Below the pieces are notes generated by a model. That model had not been told where the DNA came from, searched no databases, and worked only from the letters and a program-made list of their open reading frames with translations. This document shows positions 40,807 to 49,536 of a stretch of DNA of 64,000 nucleotides, in pieces. The translations under genes were made by a program, and so were the position numbers. The DNA comes from Paractinoplanes brasiliensis (GTDB taxonomy: Bacteria > Actinomycetota > Actinomycetes > Mycobacteriales > Micromonosporaceae), in contig NZ_SNWR01000002.1 of assembly GCF_004362215.1 (NCBI RefSeq), positions 806,001 to 870,000 on the forward strand. The letters are read 5' to 3'. The first letter of the stretch is position 1. Each line of letters opens with the position of its first letter.

Positions 40807-41505
40807 ATGACAACCACAACCACCGCGGCCTTCTCGACCCGCCGCTTCTGGATCCGTGCCGGCGCCCTCAGTCTCATCCTCTGGCCGATCGTGCACTTCT
40901 CCGGCTTCCTCACCTCACCGCCCGGCCAGACCCACGAGCCGGCCGTCTTCCGCGAGCACGCCACCCTTGTGCAGGTCAGCGGAGTGCTCCTGCACTACGG
41001 CGCGGTGCTCCTGGTCGGGGTGGTGCTCACCCTGGCCTGGCTGGTCCGCGACCGCACCCCCCGCCTGTCCGCGATCGCCGGCCTGGTCGGGGCGCTCGCC
41101 GCTGTCAACGGCTCCGGCCTGCTCGTGTCGGACTTCTACGACCTGGCGCTCGCCTTCACGGTGCCGGACGCAGAAGCGGTCGCCGTCACCGACACGGCCC
41201 AGGGCTACGCCGGCGTTCTCTACGGCTTCCTGCTGCCGGGGTTCCTGCTGCACCCGGCCCTGATCGCGCTGGCCGTGGCGGCGGTCCGCGAGGGACGGGC
41301 CCGCTGGTGGCAGCCGGTGCTGCTGGTCGCCGGCCTGGCGCTGCCCTTCCTGGCGCTCTCGGAGTCACCGGTCGTGCAATCGCTGGGACCGGTCCTGATC
41401 GCCGTCGCCTTGATCCCGATCGGCGCGCGCCTGCTTGCGGACAGCTCAAGCAGCCCGATCGAGGCCCCTGTGGACAACTCCCGCCCCCGGGTCGACACGG
41501 CTTAG
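40807..41505 (+). CDS. Uncharacterised membrane protein
   Basis: A 232-residue protein with about six membrane spans (17-35, 55-78, 84-108, 134-158, 168-184, 190-206) and a soluble tail. The first loop has FLTSPPGQTHEPAVFREH. I do not recognise it beyond a general resemblance to DUF4386-like integral membrane proteins. It stands alone, 149 bases after the reductase; the intervening sequence holds no gene. Confidence 0.65.
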   Translation: MTTTTTAAFSTRRFWIRAGALSLILWPIVHFSGFLTSPPGQTHEPAVFREHATLVQVSGVLLHYGAVLLVGVVLTLAWLVRDRTPRLSAIAGLVGALAAVNGSGLLVSDFYDLALAFTVPDAEAVAVTDTAQGYAGVLYGFLLPGFLLHPALIALAVAAVREGRARWWQPVLLVAGLALPFLALSESPVVQSLGPVLIAVALIPIGARLLADSSSSPIEAPVDNSRPRVDTA

Positions 41506-41640
41506 GCGATCGGCGCCGCAGGGCGGCCGCTCCGGTGGCAGCGGTCGCCCTGATCGGTGACACGACCGGACTGTCAGGCTGCCGGGTTTGCGACGCTGTG
41601 GCGAACGTCCGTCAGCCCGTCGGATCTGGACGTGAGTGAC

Positions 41641-42054
41641 ATGACGACAAGCGATCGAGGCTACGTGAGCGTGCCGCTGGACAAGAGCCCCGACGAGACG
41701 GCGGCCGTCTTCCTTGACAGCATGACGCGCGACGATCCGCCGGCGCACGTCAACCTTCGTTCCGGCCGAGGCGGGAACGGGCTCGAGACATTGCTCGCTG
41801 CGCTGGTTCGCCGGCTCCCGCAGCACAGCCTCGAACGCGACGAGATCGTCGAGCGGCGCCGAACCGTGCCGGAGCGCGAGGGCTGGATCCGCACGCTCGT
41901 CGACATCATCCCGGCCCGCGACGCCGACGAGGACAACGCGACGCCGGCGTGTGGCGCTTCGGCTGAGTTCCGTGGCGCGCCGGGGCCGGTGGCCGGTGCG
42001 TACAGGGAAATGGATGTCTGCGGGGTCAGAGTCCGGCCTCGCGGGCTCGCATGA
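41641..42054 (+). CDS. Possible small protein, unrecognised
   Basis: A 137-residue frame whose first 100 residues have normal actinobacterial codon use (third-position G/C), with SVPLDKSPDETAAVFLDSM, a leucine-rich helix ALVRRLPQHSLERDE and WIRTLVDIIPARDADED. The last 35 residues look like shadow sequence and overlap the response regulator end by 29 bases. No strong ribosome site (ATG 41641 or GTG 41632). It may be a degraded or unrelated frame. Confidence 0.35.
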   Translation: MTTSDRGYVSVPLDKSPDETAAVFLDSMTRDDPPAHVNLRSGRGGNGLETLLAALVRRLPQHSLERDEIVERRRTVPEREGWIRTLVDIIPARDADEDNATPACGASAEFRGAPGPVAGAYREMDVCGVRVRPRGLA

Positions 42055-42661
42055 TGGCTTCGGCCCGGTCGGCGACCCGCAGCTTGGTGAAGACGCTGGA
42101 GACGTGGTTGCGTACGGTCTTCTGGTTGAGGCCCAGCCGCTCGGCGATCTGCGGGTTGGTCAGATGCTGCGCCACCAGGCCGAGGATCTGGCGCTCCCGG
42201 TCGCTGAGCTCGGGGAACGCCTGGTCGCGGGCGCGGGGGCCGGCGAAGTACCCCATCAGGCGTACGGCCAAAGCGGCCCCGAAAATGGCCTCGCCCGCAG
42301 CCACCGAGCGCACCGCACGCAGCAGTTCGGCCTTGCGCGCGCCCTTGAGCACGTAGCCGCGTGCCCCGGCCCGCATCGCGGCGAAGACCGAATCGTCGTC
42401 GTCGGCCATGCTCAGCACCAGCACCCGGACGTGCGGCATGTCGCGCACCAGCCGCTCGGTCGCGGCGATTCCGCCCATGCCGGGCATGGCCAGGTCGAGC
42501 AGCACGACGTCGGGTTGCACAGCGGGCGCGAGCGCGAGGGCCTGCTCGCCGCTGGCTGCCTCGTCCGCCACCACGATGTCGTCCGACGTCTCGAGCAGCG
42601 CGCGCAGCCCTTCCCGGAACGCCGCGTGGTCGTCCACGATCAACGTGCGGATGATCTCCAC
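42026..42661 (-). CDS. NarL/FixJ-family response regulator
   Basis: A 211-residue regulator with a receiver domain (RTLIVDDHAAFREGL, Asp56 in VVLLDLAMPGMGG, VLKGARKAELLRAV) and a LuxR-type helix-turn-helix (LSDRERQILGLVAQHLTNPQI, TVRNHVSSVFTKL). GTG 42661 with GGAAGG upstream; it starts inside the last 22 bases of the kinase gene, so the two are coupled. Confidence 0.9.
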   Translation of the reverse strand: MEIIRTLIVDDHAAFREGLRALLETSDDIVVADEAASGEQALALAPAVQPDVVLLDLAMPGMGGIAATERLVRDMPHVRVLVLSMADDDDSVFAAMRAGARGYVLKGARKAELLRAVRSVAAGEAIFGAALAVRLMGYFAGPRARDQAFPELSDRERQILGLVAQHLTNPQIAERLGLNQKTVRNHVSSVFTKLRVADRAEAIMRAREAGL

Positions 42662-44955
42662 GACTCGCCTTCCGAAGCTGGGGCTGATGGAGCCGGACAA
42701 AACAATAAATGAGTCGCGGGCGAACCAAGGGACGGCGCGGAAGCGGGCAGCTCCGCACGGATCCGCGTGCCACCGGGACCCGACGACCAGGCCAGCCGCC
42801 CGCCCAGCTCGTCGGCACGCTCGCGCATCGACACGAGACCAGTTCCTTCCCGTACGCCGGAAGCCCCGCCCCCGTCGTCCCAGATCTCCACGATCAACCG
42901 GTCCCCGTCCACGTCCAGCCGCACGGAGGCCGACGCAGCCCCCGAGTGCCGGCACACGTTGGTGACGGCCTCGACGGCGATCCGGTAGGCGGCCACCTCG
43001 GTAGCGGCCGGCAACGCGGGCAGCGCCGCCGGGGCCACGAGCCGTACGGGTGGTGCGCCCGAAGGCAGCCCGGCCAGGTGCGCCGTCAGCGCCCCGGCAA
43101 GCCCCAGACTGTCCAAGGCCGGTGGCCGCAGCCCCTCGACCAGCCGCCGGACGTCGACCACGGCGGCCTCGGCGTCGTCGACGATCCGCGCCAGCAAGTT
43201 CTTCACGGCCGAAGGGGCGGCGTCCTGGGCGGCCTCGGCGCGCATGGTGAGCGCGGCCAGTGTCGGCCCCAGCCCGTCGTGCAGGTCGCGCCGCAGGCGG
43301 CGGCGTTCCTCCTCGCGGGCCATGACGAGCCTTTCCCGGGAGCGGCGCAGGTCGTCGGCCAGCCGTACGGAATGGACCGCCGCCCCCACCTGCCGGGCCA
43401 GGTCGGCCAGCAGGTGCTCGTCGAGCACCGGCCGCCTGCGGCGCGCGGGGTCGGGCCACATGGTGAGCACGCCGACCTCCTCGCCCTGGTGGGTGAGCGA
43501 CAGCCGGGCCGGCGTAACCCCGGGCGGCAACGAGCCCACGGCCGTGTCCGACTCCTGGTGTGTGAGCGTCGCGCCGGGTGGTACTGGGCCCACGGCCGTG
43601 TCCGACTCCTGGTGTGTGAGCGCCGCCCCGGGTGGCACTGGGCCGGTGGCCGTGTTCTGGTGTGTGAGTGTCGCGCCGGGTGGCACTGGGCCGGTGGCCG
43701 TGTTCTGGTGTGTGAGCGTCGCGCCTGGCGGCACTGGGCAGGCGGCCGTGTCCGAGTCCTGGAAGGGGAGCGCCTCCGCCGGTGGCAGTGAGCCGACGGC
43801 CGTGCCCGACACGGCGACGTAGTCGAGTTGCAGCGTCTCGGCCACGGTCTCGGCGATCAACGGCAGCACCGCCGACGGCGCGACGGCGTCCTCCAGGCGA
43901 CGGCCGAGGCGGGCCAGGATCACGTACGGCTCCTCGTGCCGGCCGTGCAGCAGGACGGCGATGCCACGTTGCAGGCGGTCGCGCAGCGGGGCGAACGCGA
44001 CGGCGACGGCCGCCGCGGCGGGTACGGCCACGGTCAGGCTGGCCGAGCGGCCCAGCAACGCGCCCAGGTACGCGGTGATCAGGGCGTACGCGCCGAGGAG
44101 AAGCGCCGACAGGGTGCCGTAGAGCAGCGTACGGGCAATCAGCACGTCGATGTCGTAGAGCCGGTGCCGCAGCACGGCCACGGTGAGCGCGGCCGGGAGC
44201 AGGCTGACCGCGACGGCCCCGGCGAGCTCCCACACCGTGGCGGCGCGGGGCCACACCGAGCCGGGGTCGTCGTCGAGCAGACCGGCGAGCAGGCGCGCGA
44301 GCACGACGGCGGCGGCCATCGCGGCGGCCCAGGCGACCCATTTGATCTGGCGGCGGCGTTCCTCGCCGGCGTGGCGGGCCCGCCACAGCACCGTGCCGCT
44401 GCCGATCACGAAGATCAGCCCGGCGGTCAGCGTGAACATGGTGGCGGCGAAGTCCGCGGCCGGGCCGAGACCGGCGACGCCCAGCGGGTTGGCGATGCCG
44501 TCGTCGAGGCGTACCTGCCCGGACGGGCCCGGGCGCACCGCCCCGAGCACCGCCGCGGCGGCCGCTACCACCCCGGCCGGACCGAGCAGCCACCACCAGC
44601 GCCGGCCGGCCGGCCGGCCGTCCGGGAAGAGCAGCGGGACGACGGCCATGCCCAGGTTGGCGGGCACCCACAGCCACGTCTCGGGCCAGGCCGAGCCGCC
44701 CCGGTACGCCCATTCGCCGTTGAGCTCGAGCAGGGCGAACGAGACCGCGCTGAGCAGCAGGGCCCAGCCGATCGCGTTCCGCGGCCGGGCGCCGGCCACC
44801 AGCGCGCCGGCTGCCGCGCAGGTCATCACGAACAGCAGGTGGCTCTTGGCGGCGACCGGGACGCCGTTGGCCGCCCCCAGCGTGACCGCGCCGGCCGCCG
44901 CGAGCACCGCGACCCCGCAGGCCGCCCACGCGACCACCATCGCCCGCCGTCCCAC
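42640..44955 (-). CDS. Sensor histidine kinase with membrane domain and repeat-expanded GAF-like region
   Basis: A 771-residue kinase. About eight to nine N-terminal membrane spans (8-330) contain the conserved RHRLYDIDVLIARTLLYG block seen in many actinobacterial NarL-type kinases. A GAF-like domain (about 345-500) follows, then the phosphoacceptor segment EEERRRLRRDLHDGLGPTL and a HATPase_c domain (AYRIAVEAVTNVCRHS, GTGLVSMRERADELGG). Residues about 386-477, within the GAF-like part, are a tandem repeat (units like TGPVPPGATLTHQ). The C-terminal 40 residues past the ATPase look non-conserved. GTG start. Confidence 0.85.
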   Translation of the reverse strand: MGRRAMVVAWAACGVAVLAAAGAVTLGAANGVPVAAKSHLLFVMTCAAAGALVAGARPRNAIGWALLLSAVSFALLELNGEWAYRGGSAWPETWLWVPANLGMAVVPLLFPDGRPAGRRWWWLLGPAGVVAAAAAVLGAVRPGPSGQVRLDDGIANPLGVAGLGPAADFAATMFTLTAGLIFVIGSGTVLWRARHAGEERRRQIKWVAWAAAMAAAVVLARLLAGLLDDDPGSVWPRAATVWELAGAVAVSLLPAALTVAVLRHRLYDIDVLIARTLLYGTLSALLLGAYALITAYLGALLGRSASLTVAVPAAAAVAVAFAPLRDRLQRGIAVLLHGRHEEPYVILARLGRRLEDAVAPSAVLPLIAETVAETLQLDYVAVSGTAVGSLPPAEALPFQDSDTAACPVPPGATLTHQNTATGPVPPGATLTHQNTATGPVPPGAALTHQESDTAVGPVPPGATLTHQESDTAVGSLPPGVTPARLSLTHQGEEVGVLTMWPDPARRRRPVLDEHLLADLARQVGAAVHSVRLADDLRRSRERLVMAREEERRRLRRDLHDGLGPTLAALTMRAEAAQDAAPSAVKNLLARIVDDAEAAVVDVRRLVEGLRPPALDSLGLAGALTAHLAGLPSGAPPVRLVAPAALPALPAATEVAAYRIAVEAVTNVCRHSGAASASVRLDVDGDRLIVEIWDDGGGASGVREGTGLVSMRERADELGGRLAWSSGPGGTRIRAELPASAPSLGSPATHLLFCPAPSAPASEGESWRSSAR
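43525..43800. repeat. In-frame 48/54-base minisatellite in the kinase gene
   Basis: Five to six units read on the minus strand, each encoding [PV]PPGATLTHQ followed by NTATGPV or ESDTAVGPV. Unit length is 48 bases, or 54 where the ESD insertion is present. Nucleotide identity between adjacent copies is very high (some over 90 percent by eye), implying recent expansion. Confidence 0.8.
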
Positions 44956-45145
44956 TCGCAGCTCCCGTCGCCGAACCTCCGGCGCCGACCCTAACCGCGA
45001 TGTGTCCCGGCCGGATCAGGACAATGTCCCGGCCTCAGCTCGGATGGTGCGATTCCCGCAGCCGATGGAGGGGTGTGCGGAGGCCTTCGTGCCGGGTCTT
45101 GACCTCGAGATACTGCCGCGACGGCCGAGCACCGGGCGCCGGCGG

Positions 45146-45709
45146 TCAGGGGCGGCGCACGCCGGTGAGGAGCAGGTCGAGGTAGCGCAGGCCGGTGGCG
45201 GCTTGTTCGGCCGGGCCGAGGGTGTTGTGAACCTTCGCGGCGTAGGCGATGCCGCACATCAGGGGGGTCATGTCGGCCTCGGTGACGGCCGGATCGATGA
45301 CGCCGGCCGCGTGCGCGCGGGACAGAAGCTGGGCAAAGGCGGTGACGAGCCCGCGTCTGAGGTCGCCGGTGTGTTCCAGGCTGGTGGTGGCGGCGGCGAA
45401 CACCGGAGGGACGGCCGGGTCGGCCAGCATGGTCTCGATCGCGGCGGCGAGGAAGTCGTGCAACGCCGTCCACGGGTCGGGCTCGGTCGAGGCTTGGCCG
45501 GCGCGCCGAACGAGTTCCTCGAGGGCCGGCAGCGCGACGGCTTCGAGCAGCGCTTCCGGGGTGGGGAAGTGCCGGTAGACGGTGGCCACGCCGATGGAGG
45601 CTGTCCGGGCCACATCGTTGAGCTGCAGGGGCTTGCCCTCGTCGACGTAGCGCCGGGCGATCTCGACGATGTGGCGTCTGTTCTGGGCGGCGTCCTTGCG
45701 CAACGGCAT
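45146..45709 (-). CDS. TetR-family transcriptional regulator
   Basis: A 187-residue regulator with an N-terminal TetR helix-turn-helix (HIVEIARRYVDEG, LQLNDVARTASIGVATVYRHF) and a helical ligand domain (SLEHTGDLRRGLVTAFAQLL). It resembles the group with a SCO7518-like C-terminal domain. It is divergent from the esterase gene; the 48-base gap holds both leaderless promoters and two matching operator sites, so it likely represses both genes. Confidence 0.9.
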   Translation of the reverse strand: MPLRKDAAQNRRHIVEIARRYVDEGKPLQLNDVARTASIGVATVYRHFPTPEALLEAVALPALEELVRRAGQASTEPDPWTALHDFLAAAIETMLADPAVPPVFAAATTSLEHTGDLRRGLVTAFAQLLSRAHAAGVIDPAVTEADMTPLMCGIAYAAKVHNTLGPAEQAATGLRYLDLLLTGVRRP

Positions 45710-45715
45710 GCTCCC

Positions 45716-45769
45716 ACGATAACTGGATTAATCATCCGCTTGTGCTAGCTTAAACGGATGACTAATCCA
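45716..45769. promoter_or_regulatory. Divergent leaderless promoters with two-site TetR operator
   Basis: Minus-strand -10 TATCGT (45721-45716) ends six bases before ATG 45709. Plus-strand -10 TAGCTT (45746-45751) ends six bases before ATG 45758. Two sites of form GGAT-N5-ATCC lie at 45725-45737 and 45756-45768, centres 31 bases apart. Together they form a long inverted repeat with 14 of 15 bases matching (45724-45738 against 45755-45769). The second covers the start codon. Confidence 0.7.
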
Positions 45770-46600
45770 CTTGTGGTCGGAGAAAGCAGTCGCACCTTCA
45801 CGCTCGCCGGCGTCGCCGAGCCGGGGGACGCCAAGCCGCTGATCCTGGTGTTCCACGGTTCCCGGCAGACCGGTGCGAAGCATCGCGCCTTCACCGGCGG
45901 TGTCTACGACGCGCTGGCCGGCCGGGGCGCGCTCGTCGCCTACCTCGACGGCTACCGCGGCAACTGGAACGACGCCCGCCGCGAGAGCCGGTTCCCGGCC
46001 CGCAAGGCCGGCATCGACGACGTCGGGTTCGTCCGGGCGTTCATCGCCGAGTTCGCCTCGGACCGGCGTGTCGACCCGAGCCGGGTCTACGCGGTCGGCT
46101 ACTCCAACGGCGGCCAGATGGTGATCCGTCTCGCCCACGAGGCGCCGGAGCTGCTGGCCGGCGCGACGGTGATCGCCGCGACCATGCCGGCGCCGGAGAA
46201 CTTCCTCGCCGGTGAGGCGGACCCGGCGCCGCTGCCCGTCCTGCTGATCCACGGCACCAAGGACCCGATCGTGAGCTACCAGGGCGGCACCATGAACTGG
46301 GCCTTCCGCACGCTCTTCAAGGTCGGCGGCGAGACCTGGTCGGCCCCCCGCACGGCGCGCTACTTCGCCGAACGTAACGGGATCACCGCCGACCCCACGA
46401 CCACGCGCCTGCCGAAGAAGGACGCGGCCGACCCCACCGAGATCGAGCGCACGACGTACGGGGACAAGGTGGCCCTCTACACCGTGCACGGCGGCGGGCA
46501 CACCGTTCCCGGTCCCTCGTCCGCCGCCCCGGCTGTCGTCGGCAGGACCAGCCACCAGATCGACACGGCCGACGTCATCGCCGAGTTCTTCAATCTCTGA
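45758..46600 (+). CDS. PHB depolymerase/LpqC-type esterase
   Basis: A 280-residue alpha/beta hydrolase of the polyhydroxybutyrate-depolymerase/feruloyl esterase group. LVFHGSRQTGAKH is the oxyanion region, GYSNGG has nucleophile Ser116, HGTKDPIVSYQGG carries the catalytic Asp and HGGGHTVPG the His. There is no signal peptide, so it is probably intracellular, unlike true extracellular depolymerases. Likely substrate is a small ester. Under inferred control of the divergent TetR protein. Its end overlaps the molybdopterin oxidoreductase gene by 11 bases. Confidence 0.85.
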   Translation: MTNPLVVGESSRTFTLAGVAEPGDAKPLILVFHGSRQTGAKHRAFTGGVYDALAGRGALVAYLDGYRGNWNDARRESRFPARKAGIDDVGFVRAFIAEFASDRRVDPSRVYAVGYSNGGQMVIRLAHEAPELLAGATVIAATMPAPENFLAGEADPAPLPVLLIHGTKDPIVSYQGGTMNWAFRTLFKVGGETWSAPRTARYFAERNGITADPTTTRLPKKDAADPTEIERTTYGDKVALYTVHGGGHTVPGPSSAAPAVVGRTSHQIDTADVIAEFFNL

Positions 46601-48746
46601 CGGCGAGCGCCTTGATCTCGACGGGGATGCCGTTGAGGACGCTGTTGCCCGACAGCGGGTCGACCGTGGTCTCGTCGGTGAGGATGTTCGAGTTCACGCC
46701 CGGGTGCTCGGCCGCCACCGTCATGCGGGAGCCGGGCAGGCCGTGACCCCAGCCGTGGGGCAGGCTCACCACGCCCGGCATCACGGCGTCGGTCACCTCG
46801 ACGCGTGCCGACAGGCCACCGGCCCGCGAGGTCACCTGGGCGTCGTCGCCGTCGCGCAGGTCGAGGCGGGCCGCGTCGGCGGGGTTGATCTGCAGCGTGC
46901 AGCGGTCGCGCCCCTTGACCAGGGCCGGCACGTTGTGCATCCAGCTGTTGTTGGAACGCAGGTGCCGCCGCCCGATCAGCACCATCGTGTCGCGCGGCCG
47001 GTCCAGCGCCGCCCGCAGCCGGGTGACCTCGGCGGCGAGCCCGTCGAAGTCCAGCTCCACCTTGCCGCTCGGCGTCCGCAGCACCTCGGGGATGCGCGGC
47101 TGCAGCGGGCCGAGGTCCACGCCGTGCGGGTTGGAGAGCAAAAGATCCAAGGACATTCCCTCGTACGGGCCGGAGCGCAGTGCCGCGTCGAGCAGCCGCT
47201 CGGCGGGTGACGAGCCGGACGCGGACGCCGCACCCGCCTGCCGCAGCATCGCCTCGTGCACGTCGTCGGCCGTGCCCGGCTTCCCGGACACGATCAGCGT
47301 GAGCCGGGCCAGGATGTCGCACTCGTCCGGGCCGTCGAAGGCCACCACCGGCGGGGAGTACGTCGCGAAGTTGCGCACCGCCAGGCCCAGGAACGAGAAG
47401 TCGTAATGCCCCTTGCGCAGCGCGTCCGGGGGCGGCAGCACGACGTCGGCGTGCCGGGTGGTCTCGTTGAGGTACGGGTCCACGCTCACCATGAACGACA
47501 GCCCCGCCAGCGCCTTGTCGAGCCGCCCGCTGTTCGGGGTGGACAGCACCGGGTTGCCCGCCACGGTGATGAACGCGCGCACCTGTTCGTCGCCGGGCGT
47601 CTCGATCTCGTCGGCCAGCGTCGCCACCGGCAGTTCGCCCTTGACCTCGGGCAGCCGCCGCACCCGGCTGTGCCACCGGCCGGTCCGGAAACCCTTGCCG
47701 GCGCCGCGGCCCTTGCGCACGTGCGGCGCCAGCGGGAACATCGCGCCGCCGGGCCGGTCGAGGTTGCCGGTCAGCACGTTGATGACGTCGACCAGCCAGG
47801 ACGTGAGCGTGCCGAACTCGACCGTGCACGTGCCGATCCGCCCGTAGACGACGGCCCGCGGCGCGGCGGCCAGCTCGTGCGCCAGCGCCCGGATCCGTTC
47901 GGCGGGCACGCCACAGACCTCGCTCACGGCCGACGGAGCGAACGAGGCGGCCAGCTCGCCGACGGTCTCGACGCCGTTCACCTGACCCGCGAGCGCGCCG
48001 AGCGAGACCAGCCCGTCGGCGAAGAGCGTGTGGACGATGCCGAACAGCAGGTACGCGTCGGCGCCGGGCCGGATGAACAGGTGCTCGTCGGCGTGCGCGG
48101 CCGTACGGGTGCGGCGCGGGTCGACCACGACGAACTTGCCGCCGCGCGCCTGGATCGCCTTGAGCCGTCCCGGGAAGTCGGCCGCCGTGGCCAGGCTGCC
48201 GTTCGACTCCCACGGGTTGGCGCCCAGCATGAGCAGCAGGTCGGTGCGGTCGAGATCCGGCACGGGGATGGTCAGCGGGCTGCCGAACAGATGTCCGCTG
48301 GACACGTGCTTGGGCATCTGGTCGACCGTGCTGGCCGAGAACACGTTCCGGGAGCCCAGCGTCTTGACCAGCGGCGTCACGTAGAGCCCGCCGGCCATCG
48401 TGTGCACGTTCGGGTTGCCGAGGTACAGGGCAACAGCGTTCGGCCCGTACGTGTCGAGGACCGGCCGCAGCCCCGCCGCGACCACCTCGAACGCCTCTTC
48501 CCAGTCCACTTCGACATGGGCGCCGCCGCGCTTGACCACGGGCCGCCGCAGCCGGTCGGGGTCGTCGTCGATCCGCCCGAACGTGGCGCCCTTGGGGCAG
48601 ATGAACCCGTGGCTGAACACGTGCTCCCGGTCGCCGCGGGCCGCGATCACCGTGTCCCCGGCGAGGGTCAGCTCGAGACCGCAGGCGGCCTCGCAGAACG
48701 GGCAGGTCCGGTATGCCGTGCGCGAGTCGGCCACGATGCCACCCAC
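46590..48746 (-). CDS. Molybdopterin-dependent oxidoreductase (formate dehydrogenase/nitrate reductase-like)
   Basis: A 718-residue cytosolic enzyme. The N-terminal 4Fe-4S site is C15-x2-C18-x3-C22-x27-C50 (TCPFCEAACG and GFICPKG). The large domain binds bis-MGD (LLMLGANPWESNGS, VVVDPRRT) and the C-terminal domain has NPADAARLDLRDGD and HGWGHGLPGSR. There is no obvious Cys or selenocysteine at the usual metal-ligand position (SASTVDQMPKH), and no Tat signal, so substrate and ligand are unknown. GTG 48746 is used; GTG 48734 is possible. It lies 55 bases downstream of the sugar-acid SDR gene and may belong to that operon. Confidence 0.85.
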   Translation of the reverse strand: MGGIVADSRTAYRTCPFCEAACGLELTLAGDTVIAARGDREHVFSHGFICPKGATFGRIDDDPDRLRRPVVKRGGAHVEVDWEEAFEVVAAGLRPVLDTYGPNAVALYLGNPNVHTMAGGLYVTPLVKTLGSRNVFSASTVDQMPKHVSSGHLFGSPLTIPVPDLDRTDLLLMLGANPWESNGSLATAADFPGRLKAIQARGGKFVVVDPRRTRTAAHADEHLFIRPGADAYLLFGIVHTLFADGLVSLGALAGQVNGVETVGELAASFAPSAVSEVCGVPAERIRALAHELAAAPRAVVYGRIGTCTVEFGTLTSWLVDVINVLTGNLDRPGGAMFPLAPHVRKGRGAGKGFRTGRWHSRVRRLPEVKGELPVATLADEIETPGDEQVRAFITVAGNPVLSTPNSGRLDKALAGLSFMVSVDPYLNETTRHADVVLPPPDALRKGHYDFSFLGLAVRNFATYSPPVVAFDGPDECDILARLTLIVSGKPGTADDVHEAMLRQAGAASASGSSPAERLLDAALRSGPYEGMSLDLLLSNPHGVDLGPLQPRIPEVLRTPSGKVELDFDGLAAEVTRLRAALDRPRDTMVLIGRRHLRSNNSWMHNVPALVKGRDRCTLQINPADAARLDLRDGDDAQVTSRAGGLSARVEVTDAVMPGVVSLPHGWGHGLPGSRMTVAAEHPGVNSNILTDETTVDPLSGNSVLNGIPVEIKALAVRD

Positions 48747-48801
48747 TTCCGTACGAGCCGCGAGGCGGTGGTTACTGGTGAGTATCCTGCCATGGCCGGC
48801 C

Positions 48802-49536
48802 CTATTTGGGCAGTCGCAGACCCTGCATCCCGCCGTCGACGGCCAGCGCCACCCCGGTCGTCGCCGAGGCTTCCGGCCCGGCCAGATAGGCGATGGCCTG
48901 CGCGATCTCCTCGGCCGTGACCAGGCGTCCCGACGGTTGCCGGGCCTCCAGCGCGGCCCGTTCGGCGGCCGGGTCGCCGGCCGCCGAGAGCAGCCGCTGC
49001 ACCCACGGGGTGTCGGCCGTTCCCGGGTTCACGCAGTTGACCCGGATGCCCTCGCGCAGGTGGTCGGCCGCCATCGCCAGGGTCAGCGACTGCACGGCGC
49101 CCTTGGTCGCGGCGTACAGGGCACGGCGGGGCAGCCCGGCCGTGGCGACGACCGAGCACGTGTTGACGATCGAGGCGTGCGCCGACGCCCGCAGGTGGGG
49201 CAGGGCGGCCCGGCTGACCCGCACCACGCCCTGCACGTTCACGTCGAAGACGCGGGCCCACTCGGCGTCGTCGTTCTCCTCGACCGTGCCCTGCGCGCCG
49301 ATCCCGGCGTTGTTGACCACGATGTCGAGCCCGCCGAACGCGGCCGCCGCCTCGTCCACCGCCGCGCGTACGGAGGTGTCGTCGGTGACGTCGCAGCGCA
49401 GGCCGAGCAGCGGTTCCGGCACCTCGGCGCGCAGGTCGAGAGTGGCCACCCGGTGTCCGCGCCCGGCCAGCAGGGTGGCGGTCGCGAGCCCGATGCCGGA
49501 CGCGCCGCCGGTGACGATCGCGCGCAGGGCGGTCAT
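48802..49536 (-). CDS. SDR dehydrogenase, probable 2-keto-3-deoxy-sugar-acid 4-dehydrogenase
   Basis: A 244-residue short-chain dehydrogenase: TGGASGIGLA cofactor motif, NNAGIGAQG, catalytic Ser-Tyr-Lys in NTCSVVATAGLPRRALYAATKG (two parts) and a C-terminal GVALAVDGGMQG. By itself the substrate is open, but it overlaps the FAH-family gene (ATGA) and sits with a lactonase and an IlvD/Edd dehydratase. That gene set matches the non-phosphorylative fucose/rhamnose route, in which an SDR oxidises the 2-keto-3-deoxy acid to the 2,4-diketo acid. Confidence 0.8.
   Translation of the reverse strand: MTALRAIVTGGASGIGLATATLLAGRGHRVATLDLRAEVPEPLLGLRCDVTDDTSVRAAVDEAAAAFGGLDIVVNNAGIGAQGTVEENDDAEWARVFDVNVQGVVRVSRAALPHLRASAHASIVNTCSVVATAGLPRRALYAATKGAVQSLTLAMAADHLREGIRVNCVNPGTADTPWVQRLLSAAGDPAAERAALEARQPSGRLVTAEEIAQAIAYLAGPEASATTGVALAVDGGMQGLRLPK

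Noticed and set aside
42026..44929. Long single minus-strand frame ending in the response regulator
   Set aside because: Only its last 211 codons are real. The upstream part is a shadow of the kinase gene in another frame.
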